Of a DNA stretch of 64,000 bases, positions 18,652 through 27,813 are shown in pieces. Origin of the DNA: Acetobacter senegalensis. GTDB lineage: Bacteria; Pseudomonadota; Alphaproteobacteria; Acetobacterales; Acetobacteraceae. The position numbers were made by a program, and so were the translations under genes. The notes under the pieces were generated by a model that did no database searches, was not told the origin of the DNA, and saw nothing but the letters and a program-made list of their open reading frames with translations. Position 1 is the first letter of the stretch; every line of letters begins with the position of its first letter. Where the stretch lies: the NCBI RefSeq assembly GCF_001580995.1, contig NZ_LHZU01000142.1, positions 1 to 64,000 on the forward strand, read 5' to 3'.

Positions 18652-18750
18652 AGATGGACCTTTTTGTTAACACCAAACCCCGTTGTATATTAATATCTAT
18701 AAAACGGAATATTACGATTTATTAACTATACCATCCAATTATAACGTGCA

Positions 18751-18766
18751 AATCGGCATACCAATA
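18751..18766. promoter_or_regulatory. UxuR/ExuR-like operator candidate
   Basis: AATCGGCATACCAATA matches the GntR-type hexuronate-regulator operator AATTGGTATACCAATT at 13 of 16 positions as I recall that consensus. It lies in the gap between the oligogalacturonate lyase and the TonB receptor, upstream of both. The pectin-related context makes the match more interesting, but no GntR gene is in the window. Confidence 0.35.
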
Positions 18767-18783
18767 TCAATTACCGTTTTTCA

Positions 18784-21096
18784 GTGGTGGTTAAGTTGAG
18801 TATCTCAAGACACGCTTTTGCTAGTGGCTTTTTGCTGGCGACAACCCTGCTGAGCACCAATGCATGGTCCGAGCAAACCTCCCCTTCTTCCAATTCAAGC
18901 CATAAGAAACTTCACAAGCTTGCCAAACAGAGAAGAAATCTCGCAGCAGGAGAATCTGTGGAGGTTTTAGGAAACAGGATCACAATAGATAGGCAAAGAC
19001 CCACCTCGTCATCCTATCATTTCACGGGTAAGGAACTTGAAAGTGAACGGATCAATACCATTGAAGACCTTCAGCAACTCTCTCCAAGCCTGAATGTTGA
19101 TGCTGCAGATCCTTTCAACAGTAGTATCTCTATTCGCGGCATGGGTGACGGAGGCGGCCAGACTGGGGGGGAAGCCAATGTTGGTATGCCGAGTAGTGTC
19201 GGGCTGTTTCTTGATGGTGTTTATTTGAGCCGTCCTTCCATGATGGCTCATGGGTTTAACGATCTTGATTCTATTGACGTCTATAACGGCGCAACTCAAG
19301 GAACCTTGTATCCGGCTAACGTGACGGCTGGTGTTATTGACATCAAAACAAGAGTGCCAACAGCCACAACGCGCCGTGAAGCGTTCTTTTCTTACGGCAG
19401 TTACGGCTACATGCGTGCATCTGCGCTCGTATCGGGGAAAATACTGAATAATCTGTACGGAAGCATAAGCTATAATCACACCGCTCAAGGCGGCTATATA
19501 AAAAATGTCCGTTATGGAAATAGCGTGAATGGCTATCACGGAGATAGCGTACGCACTCAACTTTACTACACACCAAATGAAAACCTGAATTTTCGTCTGA
19601 TTGCAGATTATAGTGCTGAACGCGAGACGCCCACACCAGTTCTCTATAAAAGCATTACTGTGGAAGGCGTGAATCAGTTCGAAAATATGTCCGCTGCTTT
19701 GGGAAACCATATTATAACCGGGCGTGCAACTGATCTTGATTACCAGAATTATGACACCACCCAGCAACTGGGTGTCTCTCCACAAATAAGCTGGAGATTT
19801 GGTGGGGGCTGGAAACTGTCGTCTATCAGTTCATTCCGCTACTTCTATACGAACCCTGTCATGTCTGACCCGTACAGCATTAATGTCTATTACAATTCTG
19901 GCACGAATGTCAGGGATAGAACGTGGTATGAAAACATTCGCTTTGATTCCCCCCAATGGAAGACGATTAATTTCGCAACGGGTTTTGCCTATTCTGGTGA
20001 AAGCCTTAACACAAATGCGATTAGCCAATATAGTGATGGCGTTTCCGGTGCCTGGTATAAGAGCACCAGTTACGATAATTTGACCGTCTATCGCTATGGT
20101 TCTTTAAGAGACGATTACTATTCTCTCTATGCTCAGGCAACAGCGCACCCTTTAAAGAGGCTCACGGTTAAATTTGGATTTAGAGAAGGGATTGATGATA
20201 AAAGTGGAACATTCAGAAGGCTGAATAAAAGTCCATTTTACTCGGGGGTGTTAAGCAAAACGACAGCTTTGCCATCAGCGATGGTAAATGTTGATTATGA
20301 TCTGGACAACCTTACAAAATTTTACGTGGCGCTGTCTTACGGTAAAAAAGCAGGTGCCTTAAACATATCCTCTGGCTCGGCAGGCAAGGCTGGATTCGAT
20401 AGCCTTTATATCAAGCCAGAAACGACAGAGAGCATTGAGGTCGGTTTGCATAAAGATATTCCCGCGGCAAAGCTCGACTTCAAAATTGATTACTTTAATG
20501 CGTTAGTCAAAGATTTTCAGACCCAAGGCTATGATACGGAAACTCAACAGACCTATTTGACCAATGCAGGAAACTACAGGTCTCGTGGTGTTGAATATAC
20601 TATGAACTGGCGTCCGATAAAAAACCTGACGATCACACCAAATGTTTTGTATAATGACACAAAATACCTGAGCTATGACAATGCTCGGTGTGCACCAGAA
20701 GTCTCTCTGCAAAGTCAGCCGCCTGCCTCCTGTAACCTGAACGGGCGTCCTGTATTCCGCGCACCCAAGCTTTCCTTGAGCGTGATGGGACGTTATGAGC
20801 ATAGTTTGAATGACAAGTCTTCTCTGTATGCAACTGTTCGCTATTCCTATCGTACAGCGACTTTTGCAACGGTTGATGATTCTCCTTCAGCCAAAATACC
20901 CGCCTATGGCCTGCTGAATTTTTCATTGGGCTATAAGCTGAAAGTTCATGGCACTTCTTTGGACACATCTATTTGGGTCAATAATGTTTTGGATAAAACG
21001 TACTATATGAGCCTTCGTGAAGGGGATTATGGTTCCGTTTTCGGGTGGATGGGAACCCCGCGTGTTATTGGTGGGTCTGTTGGCGTTCATTTCTGA
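18784..21096 (+). CDS. TonB-dependent receptor (probable oligogalacturonide/sugar importer)
   Basis: An outer-membrane receptor of 770 residues. It has a Sec signal peptide (ASGFLLATTLLSTNAWS), a plug domain from about residue 75 (LESERINTIEDLQQLSPSLNV, ISIRGMGDGGG) and a long beta-barrel ending in the aromatic terminus VGVHF. No STN signalling domain is present. I use the GTG at 18784; no strong ribosome binding site is visible, and a nearby TTG is the alternative. It diverges from the exported oligogalacturonate lyase and is followed by a DUF6250-like secreted protein. Uptake of pectin fragments is therefore the likely role, although this rests on neighbours only. Confidence 0.88.
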   Translation: MVVKLSISRHAFASGFLLATTLLSTNAWSEQTSPSSNSSHKKLHKLAKQRRNLAAGESVEVLGNRITIDRQRPTSSSYHFTGKELESERINTIEDLQQLSPSLNVDAADPFNSSISIRGMGDGGGQTGGEANVGMPSSVGLFLDGVYLSRPSMMAHGFNDLDSIDVYNGATQGTLYPANVTAGVIDIKTRVPTATTRREAFFSYGSYGYMRASALVSGKILNNLYGSISYNHTAQGGYIKNVRYGNSVNGYHGDSVRTQLYYTPNENLNFRLIADYSAERETPTPVLYKSITVEGVNQFENMSAALGNHIITGRATDLDYQNYDTTQQLGVSPQISWRFGGGWKLSSISSFRYFYTNPVMSDPYSINVYYNSGTNVRDRTWYENIRFDSPQWKTINFATGFAYSGESLNTNAISQYSDGVSGAWYKSTSYDNLTVYRYGSLRDDYYSLYAQATAHPLKRLTVKFGFREGIDDKSGTFRRLNKSPFYSGVLSKTTALPSAMVNVDYDLDNLTKFYVALSYGKKAGALNISSGSAGKAGFDSLYIKPETTESIEVGLHKDIPAAKLDFKIDYFNALVKDFQTQGYDTETQQTYLTNAGNYRSRGVEYTMNWRPIKNLTITPNVLYNDTKYLSYDNARCAPEVSLQSQPPASCNLNGRPVFRAPKLSLSVMGRYEHSLNDKSSLYATVRYSYRTATFATVDDSPSAKIPAYGLLNFSLGYKLKVHGTSLDTSIWVNNVLDKTYYMSLREGDYGSVFGWMGTPRVIGGSVGVHF

Positions 21097-21362
21097 CATT
21101 TAAAGCTTAGATGCATATGTGGCCATGTGTGAGTTTATGCGGATAGTGTTAAGGAGTTGCGCCGAAGCATGGCCGGGCGGTGTAAGGTTTTCATTTTGAT
21201 GAAAGACGTGTTTTATTGATAGTTCTTATGATCAGAAAGTTTGATCAGCCCGCCCCGTCAGGTTTTCTGCCATCGTATTTTACATCTTTTCTAAAGTTTC
21301 AGTATGATAGGTGCGAAAGTGAGAAAACTGATAGCTCTATTCTATGAGAGAGACGGCTTTTT

Positions 21363-22064
21363 ATGACACTGTTTAGGCCCCTATTCATGCCCCACACGTG
21401 GATTGTGGGGCTTACGGTAAGTCTGATTATTCAAGCCTCAGCATTTCCCAAAGCTCATGCTGAAAGTACGGTCACCGTACAAGATAGACAACACCATACA
21501 TGGCGTCTGGAAGCAGAAAAAACTGCGCAGGGCATCCCTCCTTCGCGTATTGAAGTCTCTACTAACGGACTTCGGGTGTGGGCACAAAATGGTTTGACGC
21601 TCTGGCTTCTTCTTCCTTTACACGGTAACTATACGCTCTCTTTTGACCGCAAAATCTTCAAGCCTATAGGCAATTTCCGTGTTTCAGATATGAACATCTT
21701 CTGGAATGCACATGAAAAAGATGGTGGTCTTCCTCGTCCACTCAACGGAACCCTTGCTGCATATAATAGCCTTGTCCTTGAATATGCCGGAATTGGTGGC
21801 AACGCCAACACTACAACGCGGTTCAGGCATTATGACGGGTCAGGTAACCGTATCCTGCTGCAAGAAAGCAAGGATCAGTCAGATCTTCTTGTTGCTGATC
21901 ATGTTTACCATACCATCATAAATGTTCGGAACGGCACCACCTCAGTCTCACTGGATGGAAGGGTCATTTTCTCTGGGCCAGTTATATCCGAGATTCCAGG
22001 TTATTTCGGCATTCGTACTGTTGGCTCATGGCAGGAGATTTCGCATCTCTCGGTTTCAAAATAA
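21363..22064 (+). CDS. DUF6250/YesU-like secreted beta-sandwich protein
   Basis: A 233-residue protein with a Sec signal peptide (about 1-33, ending KAHAES) and a single domain. The domain resembles the DUF6250/YesU family linked to pectin and rhamnogalacturonan degradation. Key pieces are RVSDMNIFWNAHEKD, NTTTRFRHYDG, YHTIINVRNGTTSVSLDGRVIF and GYFGIRTVGSWQEI. The fold is predicted to be a concanavalin-like beta-sandwich. Biochemical activity of the family is poorly defined; it may bind or process oligosaccharides in the periplasm. It lies 266 bases after the TonB receptor in the same direction and ends close to the convergent nitrate operon. Confidence 0.7.
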   Translation: MTLFRPLFMPHTWIVGLTVSLIIQASAFPKAHAESTVTVQDRQHHTWRLEAEKTAQGIPPSRIEVSTNGLRVWAQNGLTLWLLLPLHGNYTLSFDRKIFKPIGNFRVSDMNIFWNAHEKDGGLPRPLNGTLAAYNSLVLEYAGIGGNANTTTRFRHYDGSGNRILLQESKDQSDLLVADHVYHTIINVRNGTTSVSLDGRVIFSGPVISEIPGYFGIRTVGSWQEISHLSVSK

Positions 22065-22222
22065 TACCGAAAAATTCGTATAGAGCCGACAGAGGTATAG
22101 GCTCCCCTCCCCGCGCAGATCACCTGTCATATATGGCACGTGTAAGTGCAAGAGATGTAACGGCATTCCGCCGAAAATTAAGCAGGATGGCTTCTTCTTA
22201 TTTTCAGCAGGCGCTACATTAG

Positions 22223-23203
22223 TCAGACAGGGGATGAAGCCGCGGGAATAGGGCCGCTCCAACGCTTGAGCATCTGTTGCTCGACCTCCCCGATCCACTC
22301 AAGTGCTGTCATGTCACTTATGATCCAGTCGAGATCAGAGGGCAGAAGAGTGCCCTCGGAGAAAGTGACGCATTCGCGAGCCTCCCCGCCGGGCAAGATG
22401 GTGCGGGTCGAGGCTGGGGGTAATAGCAACCCTCCGTCTGTTATGGGAGCAGCCAGCGCCTGCGTAATTTCTTCATGATGCGTGGGCTTCTGGCAGAAGG
22501 AAAGCGCCTCCTGAACCGCAAGTGACATACGGCTTACCTTTTGTTCGCAAGCTAATAGTTTTCTTGATGCGACAAGGACCTTCTCAAGGTGACCGGGAAG
22601 GACGGTGGCCGATCCCCCCACCTGAAAAGCAAGTCCGAGTTGCTCTGCTTCAGTGCCCCATGGCGGACCAACACAACCGCCATCAATCGCGTTTTCCGCG
22701 AGTGCATGGATCATATCAGCGGGAGGCATGACGGACAGAGTGACCTCATTCTCCATATCCACATCAATCATCTTCAGGAACCGCCGGAGAATGAGAAGAT
22801 GAGTGGAATACATATGAACAATGGCTATGCGCGGTTTCCTGCCGATAGCATTGCGCCAGATATCAAAAGCATTTCGGCCATGGGATCCTGCTTGCCATAC
22901 TCCGCTAGCCGGGTTGATACCGCGCAGCATGATCGTGTTGCCGCCTCGGCTGATCCGTGCCAGAGGGCGGAGTTCGGCACCATGGCCACGGTGCCCAAGC
23001 GCCGTCATCATAGCGAGCGGCGCGAAAACAACAGCGGCATCCAGACGGTTCCACGCCAACCCATCGGCTATATTCGCCCAGGATGGGGAGACAATAATCT
23101 CGGTTTCCAGCCCATGATGGGCAAAAATTCCCTTTTGCTGCGCCATGATGACGGGGGCGCTGTCAGCCAGCTTCAGCACGCCAATCCGTAATGGTGCGTT
23201 CAT
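22223..23203 (-). CDS. nasS: NasS-type nitrate/nitrite sensor (cytoplasmic NrtA-like)
   Basis: A 326-residue protein of the NrtA/CmpA substrate-binding family without a signal peptide, so it is cytoplasmic. Characteristic parts are PLRIGVLKLADSAPVIMAQQKGIF at the start and VGPPWGTEAEQLGLAFQVGGSA in the middle. In known NasST systems NasS binds nitrate or nitrite and releases NasT, which then prevents transcription termination in the leader of assimilation genes. The start overlaps the nasT stop by four bases. It is the last gene of the nitrate operon, so the sensor is made together with its target enzymes. Confidence 0.88.
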   Translation of the reverse strand: MNAPLRIGVLKLADSAPVIMAQQKGIFAHHGLETEIIVSPSWANIADGLAWNRLDAAVVFAPLAMMTALGHRGHGAELRPLARISRGGNTIMLRGINPASGVWQAGSHGRNAFDIWRNAIGRKPRIAIVHMYSTHLLILRRFLKMIDVDMENEVTLSVMPPADMIHALAENAIDGGCVGPPWGTEAEQLGLAFQVGGSATVLPGHLEKVLVASRKLLACEQKVSRMSLAVQEALSFCQKPTHHEEITQALAAPITDGGLLLPPASTRTILPGGEARECVTFSEGTLLPSDLDWIISDMTALEWIGEVEQQMLKRWSGPIPAASSPV

Positions 23204-23817
23204 GATGCCTCATCCTTTTTCTGCGCTGCCAGATATTCCTCGGCAACCACCGCTATCCGACGCGAGGTCTGCATGGCCCGGCGCTGGAGCCACCGGTAGG
23301 CCTGTGCTTCGTTGGCTTTTTCATTTTTCATGAAAGATCTCTTTGCCTGCTCGATAAGCCTGCGTTCGGCAAGGGCGATCTGTGCTTCGGTCAGTTCGTC
23401 ACGTGTGCGGCGGAAACGGGCATAAAGCGCAATAGCGGCACGCAGAAGCGGCTTTACATCCCGCGGTAAGGCTTCAAGAACATTGTAGGAACACACGCCT
23501 GTATCAAAAGCTGTCTCCATCAGATCAACGTCATCTTCGTCCACAAACAGGGCAACGGGCCGCTCAAGCGCCGAACAGGACAGAGCACGAATGCTATCCA
23601 GCGCATCACGATCCGCCCTGTCCAGATCAACAAGCACCACGTCCGGCCCATAATCGCGTACGGCATCAATCAGTGCTTTATCGGGAGGAACGGTCAGAAC
23701 ATCCAGTGAAGCATCAGCATGCAAGGTTTCTGACAGCGCGTGTCCTCTGCGGGGATTTTCATCTGCAACCAACACCCTGAGGCGCGTGCCTGATGATTTT
23801 TTTTCCTCATTCATCAA
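23200..23817 (-). CDS. nasT: NasT-type ANTAR response regulator (RNA-binding antiterminator)
   Basis: A 205-residue protein with an N-terminal receiver-like domain (about 12-130, VLVDLD near 61-66) and a C-terminal ANTAR domain (about 135-195). The ANTAR part contains LTEAQIALAERRLIEQAKRSFM and AYRWLQRRAMQTSRRIAVVAEEYL. ANTAR proteins bind paired RNA hairpins with six-base loops and block terminators. Two such hairpins can be drawn upstream of the first gene of this operon. The gene overlaps the nitrate reductase stop and the nasS start by four bases each, so the three are translationally coupled. Confidence 0.92.
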   Translation of the reverse strand: MMNEEKKSSGTRLRVLVADENPRRGHALSETLHADASLDVLTVPPDKALIDAVRDYGPDVVLVDLDRADRDALDSIRALSCSALERPVALFVDEDDVDLMETAFDTGVCSYNVLEALPRDVKPLLRAAIALYARFRRTRDELTEAQIALAERRLIEQAKRSFMKNEKANEAQAYRWLQRRAMQTSRRIAVVAEEYLAAQKKDEAS

Positions 23818-26800
23818 TAAACGTCACGCAGATAGCGGCCTTCACGTGTCAGATTGCTCACAAATGCGTCTGCATCACCTGAGGACAGATTGCCATGGCG
23901 CGCCACAATCCGGCGCAATGCCGCGTCAACATCCCGTGCCATGCGTGTTGCATCCCCGCATACATAAACATATGCTCCTTCCTTCAGCCAATCCCACAAT
24001 TCTGTTCCAGCTGCTTCCATACGGTCCTGCACATAGATGCGCTCTGATTGATCACGTGAAAAGGCAGTGTCCAGACGTGTCAGTAATCCTGCCGCCAGAA
24101 AAGCATCAAGTTCGTCCTGGTAGTAAAACCCTTTTGCGGCGTGGCGTTCGCCAAAGAAAAGCCAGTTTCGGCCCGTGGATTTCCGTGCCGCCCGTTCCTG
24201 CAGGAACCCCCGGAAGGGTGCGATGCCAGTGCCAGGCCCGATCATGATCATGGCAGCGTCATCGTCCATTGGCAGACGGAAATGCGTGGTTGGTTGGATA
24301 AAGACCGGAATTTCTGCATCTTCCGTCAATCCTGCCAGCCAGTTTGAACAAATGCCGGGCCAAGGCGTGCAGCTTACCCCCATTGTCAGTTCAATTACCC
24401 GCCCAGCCACTTTTGGCGAGGACGCAATCGAATAAAGCCGTGGCTGGAGACGTCGGAACAAAGAAGCAACATCCTGCGCCGTAACGGTCAAAGAGGCCTC
24501 TTTCAGCAAATCAGGCAGGAAGCCGGGCGCACGCCCCCCAAGTGCAGCCAGCATGGCCGGATTGGGGCGTGTCAGATCAAGATGACGGACAAGCGCTTCA
24601 CGTAGCTCTACTGTGCCGCAGCCACGCAGAACAATGGGCGTGTCCTCTGCAAGACCAAGGGCGCGCAGGGCCACTTCCACATGATGCTCCGGGTTGCGGG
24701 GCCATATGCCTAATGCGTCTCCGGGGGTCCAGCTTAACTCTGTCCCACTGACATCAAGACCAATGCGCCGTGTGTCCCTGTCATACCCCGTCGCACAGAG
24801 GCGTTCGTTGATACAGAGCCGCGCCATAACCGGGGCATCGCGAGAGCCTGAGACTGGGGCAGCTGGCTTTTCCACCTGCAGAGGCAAGGCCGGCAGCATA
24901 GCTTCCGTCTTGTCGGATGATAGCTGGGAAAAAGCATTCAGCAAAGAGCCCCGCCAAGCCTCCACCGTATCTTCAAAATCAGGTTCGCATTCCACCCTTT
25001 CCAGCAAGGGCGTCGCACCAAGTTCCATCAGATGCCCATCTAGCGCCCGCCCGAAGCCGCAGAAATTCGCATAGGAAGAATCTCCCAAGGCTAACACCGC
25101 AAAGGTCAGGCCGGACATGGGGCCTTTTTGCGTTCTCAGCATATCCCAGAACGGAGCGGCACAGTCTGGAGGATCACCATCACCGAAAGTGGACACGACA
25201 AAGAGAGCCGCGCCCACAAAATTGCTGGCTGTATCAAATGTATCGAGGCACTTTGCTTCTGCTTCGTGACCTGCCTCCCGTAACCAGGTCACGATCGTGG
25301 CGGCCAACCCTTCCGCTCGTCCGGTCTGGGACGCCCACCATACGATGATCTTCGGCGCAGTTGAGGCATTTGCCTCCTGTAGCGGCAAAACCTCATGGTC
25401 CGCATAGGTCCGGCTGTAAAGACCCGCGAGAAGGCCGCCAATCCGTGCCCGCATCTGTGCTGGCAGGGGAGCTGATGCGGGCAGTGTGGGCATTTCGCCT
25501 GCACCTGGCGGTGCCATTTCCAGTCCGTCAAGAAATCCGGAAAGCCACGCTCGCGCGTCATCGGACAATGATGCCGCGACTGGCTGATCCGACCGTTCCA
25601 GACCAAGATGACTGGTTAGCGCACGCAGCATCATAACGGAATGTCCCTTCCTGCTTGGTTCTGCCCCTTGGGGGGCTGGACATGCGGGTTTTTCAATACG
25701 TTCCAGCGCCACCGCGCAGAGTTTAAAGCCAGGTTGCAACGACAACGGATCAACTGCGTCCGGAGTGACGGAATTGACCGTCAGATCCTCTCCAAAGCGG
25801 TCGTTCCAGTGAAACGGTGCAAAACAGGTGCCGAGCCTTACTCGGGTGGAAATCTGGGCTGGCAAAACAATCTGCCCTCGCCGTGATGTGATCCTGACAC
25901 TATCATCCTGTTCCAAACCCAGCGCCTGTGCATCACACGGCGCTATTTCCACAAAGGGACCGGGGTTAAGGCGGTTGAGGCTTTCAACCCGGCCGGTTTT
26001 GGTCAGCGTATGCCACTGGTGTTGTAACCGACCGCTGTTCAGCACGAAGGGAAAATCCTCGTCCGGCCATTCCTTGGGCCGCATCCAGGGCCGGGCAAAA
26101 AAGACCCCCTTCCCGTCCGGCGTTGCAAAAACGGGCCCCTTCCCATCGGGAGAAATATAGCGGATGGGGTGTCGGGCTCGCGTGTCGCCTGCAGGAGCGG
26201 GCCACTGCACCGGCCCCTTGTGCAGCCGTTCATGACTTACGCCCGCAATGTCATAACCCGTCTTCGGATTACTAAACTGGCTTGCTTCCGAGAACACCTC
26301 TGCGGCAGACGTAAAAGCAAAGTCTTTTTCGAACCCCATGGCCCGCGCCACACGTGCAATGATATCCCAATCCGCCAAGGCCTCTCCCGGCGGGGAAACC
26401 GCTTTTCTGGCAAGTGTCATGGTACGATCAGAATTGACCTGCACACCATCACTTTCAGCCCATAGGGCCGCAGGCAACACGATATCTGCAAAACGGGTCG
26501 TTTCGCTGTCTGCAAATGCATCCTGCACGATAACGCATTCTGCTACCTCCAACCCCCGAATGACGTGGCGGCGGTTGGCAACAGTCGCAACGGGGTTTGT
26601 GCATATCACCCAACATGCCTTGATCTCACCGCGCTCCATTGCCTCGAACATGGCAATCGCGCCGCCTCCCCCGGTTTCTCGTAGCGTGCCGGCAGGAAGA
26701 GCCCACAATTTTTCGGTAAAGGCCCGGTCTGCTGCCACGAGCGCACTGCGCTGGCCCGGCAGTCCCGGCCCCATATAGCCCATCTCGCGCCCGCCCATGG

Positions 26801-27806
26801 CGTTGGGTTGGCCCGTCAGCGAGAACGGTCCACTACCGGGGCGGCAGATAGCACCCGTAGCAAGATGGAGATTGCACAGCGCGTTGGTATTCCAAGTACC
26901 TGCAATGCTCTGGTTTAGGCCCATGGTCCACAGGCTCATCCATTCTCCAGCCTCAGCAATCCAGTGTGCTGCAGTCAGGATGTCTTCAACCGGCAGGCCC
27001 GTGATTTCAGCTACTGTCTGGGGTGCATACTCATCCAGAAAGGCTTCCATTGCCTCCCATCCCGTCGTAGCCCGAGCGATGAACTCTCTGTCTATTGCAT
27101 CATTCTTCACCAGCACATGAAGAAGGCCATTAAGGAGCGCCAGATCCGTGCCCGGACGAATGGGCAGATACAGGTCGGCTTTTTCCGCAGTAGCCGTGCG
27201 GCGGGGATCAACAACAATCAGCTTCGCGCCCGCCCGTTTGCGGTCCATCAGCCGCAAGAAGAGGATTGGATGGCAATCCGCCATGTTCGCACCGATGACG
27301 AAAAACAGGTCTGTGCAGTCAAAATCCTCGTAGCTACCCGGCGGGGCGTCTGCCCCGAGGGAAAGCTTGTAGCCCGTGCCTGCGGCAGCCATGCAGAGAC
27401 GGGAGTTGGACTCGATATGCTGGCTACGAACAAATCCTTTGGCCAGCTTGTTGACGAGGTACTGCGCCTCCATCGACATCTGTCCCGATACGTAAAAGGC
27501 AATAGCATCCGGCCCGTGCGCATCAAGGATAGCACGTAGCCGCTCAGCAGTTGTTTCAATGGCCTGCTGCATGGCAACGGGGACCACCTTTTCGCCCCGT
27601 CTGGAACGGATGAGAGCCTGATGCAGGCGCTGGTCGGACAGAAGCGGTTTGTCGCAGGAACTGCCTTTGGTGCACAGGCGACCACCATTTGCAGGATGTG
27701 CGCCATCGCCACGCACTTTCCTGATACGATCGTCCTCTACCTCAAGTATGACGCCGCACCCTACCCCACAATAGGGGCAGACAGTGCGAACTTCTTCCCG
27801 CGTCAT
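23814..27806 (-). CDS. nasA: Assimilatory nitrate reductase fused to CysJ-like flavoprotein reductase
   Basis: A 1330-residue cytoplasmic fusion. Residues 1 to about 710 are a molybdopterin nitrate reductase with the N-terminal [4Fe-4S] ligands C10, C13, C17 and C45 (CPYCGVGCG). A linker leads to a flavodoxin-like FMN domain (about 815-960, IIVWWASQTGRAEG, STFGDGDPPD). An FAD domain (about 990-1200, RLYSIASSPK) and a NADP-binding domain ending YLRDVY follow, together resembling sulfite reductase flavoprotein CysJ. The fusion allows NADPH electrons to pass via FAD and FMN to the molybdenum site in one polypeptide, instead of through a separate NasC. It follows nirBD by 7 bases and overlaps nasT by four. 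Confidence 0.94.
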   Translation of the reverse strand: MTREEVRTVCPYCGVGCGVILEVEDDRIRKVRGDGAHPANGGRLCTKGSSCDKPLLSDQRLHQALIRSRRGEKVVPVAMQQAIETTAERLRAILDAHGPDAIAFYVSGQMSMEAQYLVNKLAKGFVRSQHIESNSRLCMAAAGTGYKLSLGADAPPGSYEDFDCTDLFFVIGANMADCHPILFLRLMDRKRAGAKLIVVDPRRTATAEKADLYLPIRPGTDLALLNGLLHVLVKNDAIDREFIARATTGWEAMEAFLDEYAPQTVAEITGLPVEDILTAAHWIAEAGEWMSLWTMGLNQSIAGTWNTNALCNLHLATGAICRPGSGPFSLTGQPNAMGGREMGYMGPGLPGQRSALVAADRAFTEKLWALPAGTLRETGGGGAIAMFEAMERGEIKACWVICTNPVATVANRRHVIRGLEVAECVIVQDAFADSETTRFADIVLPAALWAESDGVQVNSDRTMTLARKAVSPPGEALADWDIIARVARAMGFEKDFAFTSAAEVFSEASQFSNPKTGYDIAGVSHERLHKGPVQWPAPAGDTRARHPIRYISPDGKGPVFATPDGKGVFFARPWMRPKEWPDEDFPFVLNSGRLQHQWHTLTKTGRVESLNRLNPGPFVEIAPCDAQALGLEQDDSVRITSRRGQIVLPAQISTRVRLGTCFAPFHWNDRFGEDLTVNSVTPDAVDPLSLQPGFKLCAVALERIEKPACPAPQGAEPSRKGHSVMMLRALTSHLGLERSDQPVAASLSDDARAWLSGFLDGLEMAPPGAGEMPTLPASAPLPAQMRARIGGLLAGLYSRTYADHEVLPLQEANASTAPKIIVWWASQTGRAEGLAATIVTWLREAGHEAEAKCLDTFDTASNFVGAALFVVSTFGDGDPPDCAAPFWDMLRTQKGPMSGLTFAVLALGDSSYANFCGFGRALDGHLMELGATPLLERVECEPDFEDTVEAWRGSLLNAFSQLSSDKTEAMLPALPLQVEKPAAPVSGSRDAPVMARLCINERLCATGYDRDTRRIGLDVSGTELSWTPGDALGIWPRNPEHHVEVALRALGLAEDTPIVLRGCGTVELREALVRHLDLTRPNPAMLAALGGRAPGFLPDLLKEASLTVTAQDVASLFRRLQPRLYSIASSPKVAGRVIELTMGVSCTPWPGICSNWLAGLTEDAEIPVFIQPTTHFRLPMDDDAAMIMIGPGTGIAPFRGFLQERAARKSTGRNWLFFGERHAAKGFYYQDELDAFLAAGLLTRLDTAFSRDQSERIYVQDRMEAAGTELWDWLKEGAYVYVCGDATRMARDVDAALRRIVARHGNLSSGDADAFVSNLTREGRYLRDVY

Positions 27807-27813
27807 GACTGAA

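Noticed and set aside
19009-19785. Long antisense frame (258 codons) inside the TonB receptor gene
   Set aside because: The plus-strand receptor has full domain structure; the antisense frame has no motif and is a coding shadow.
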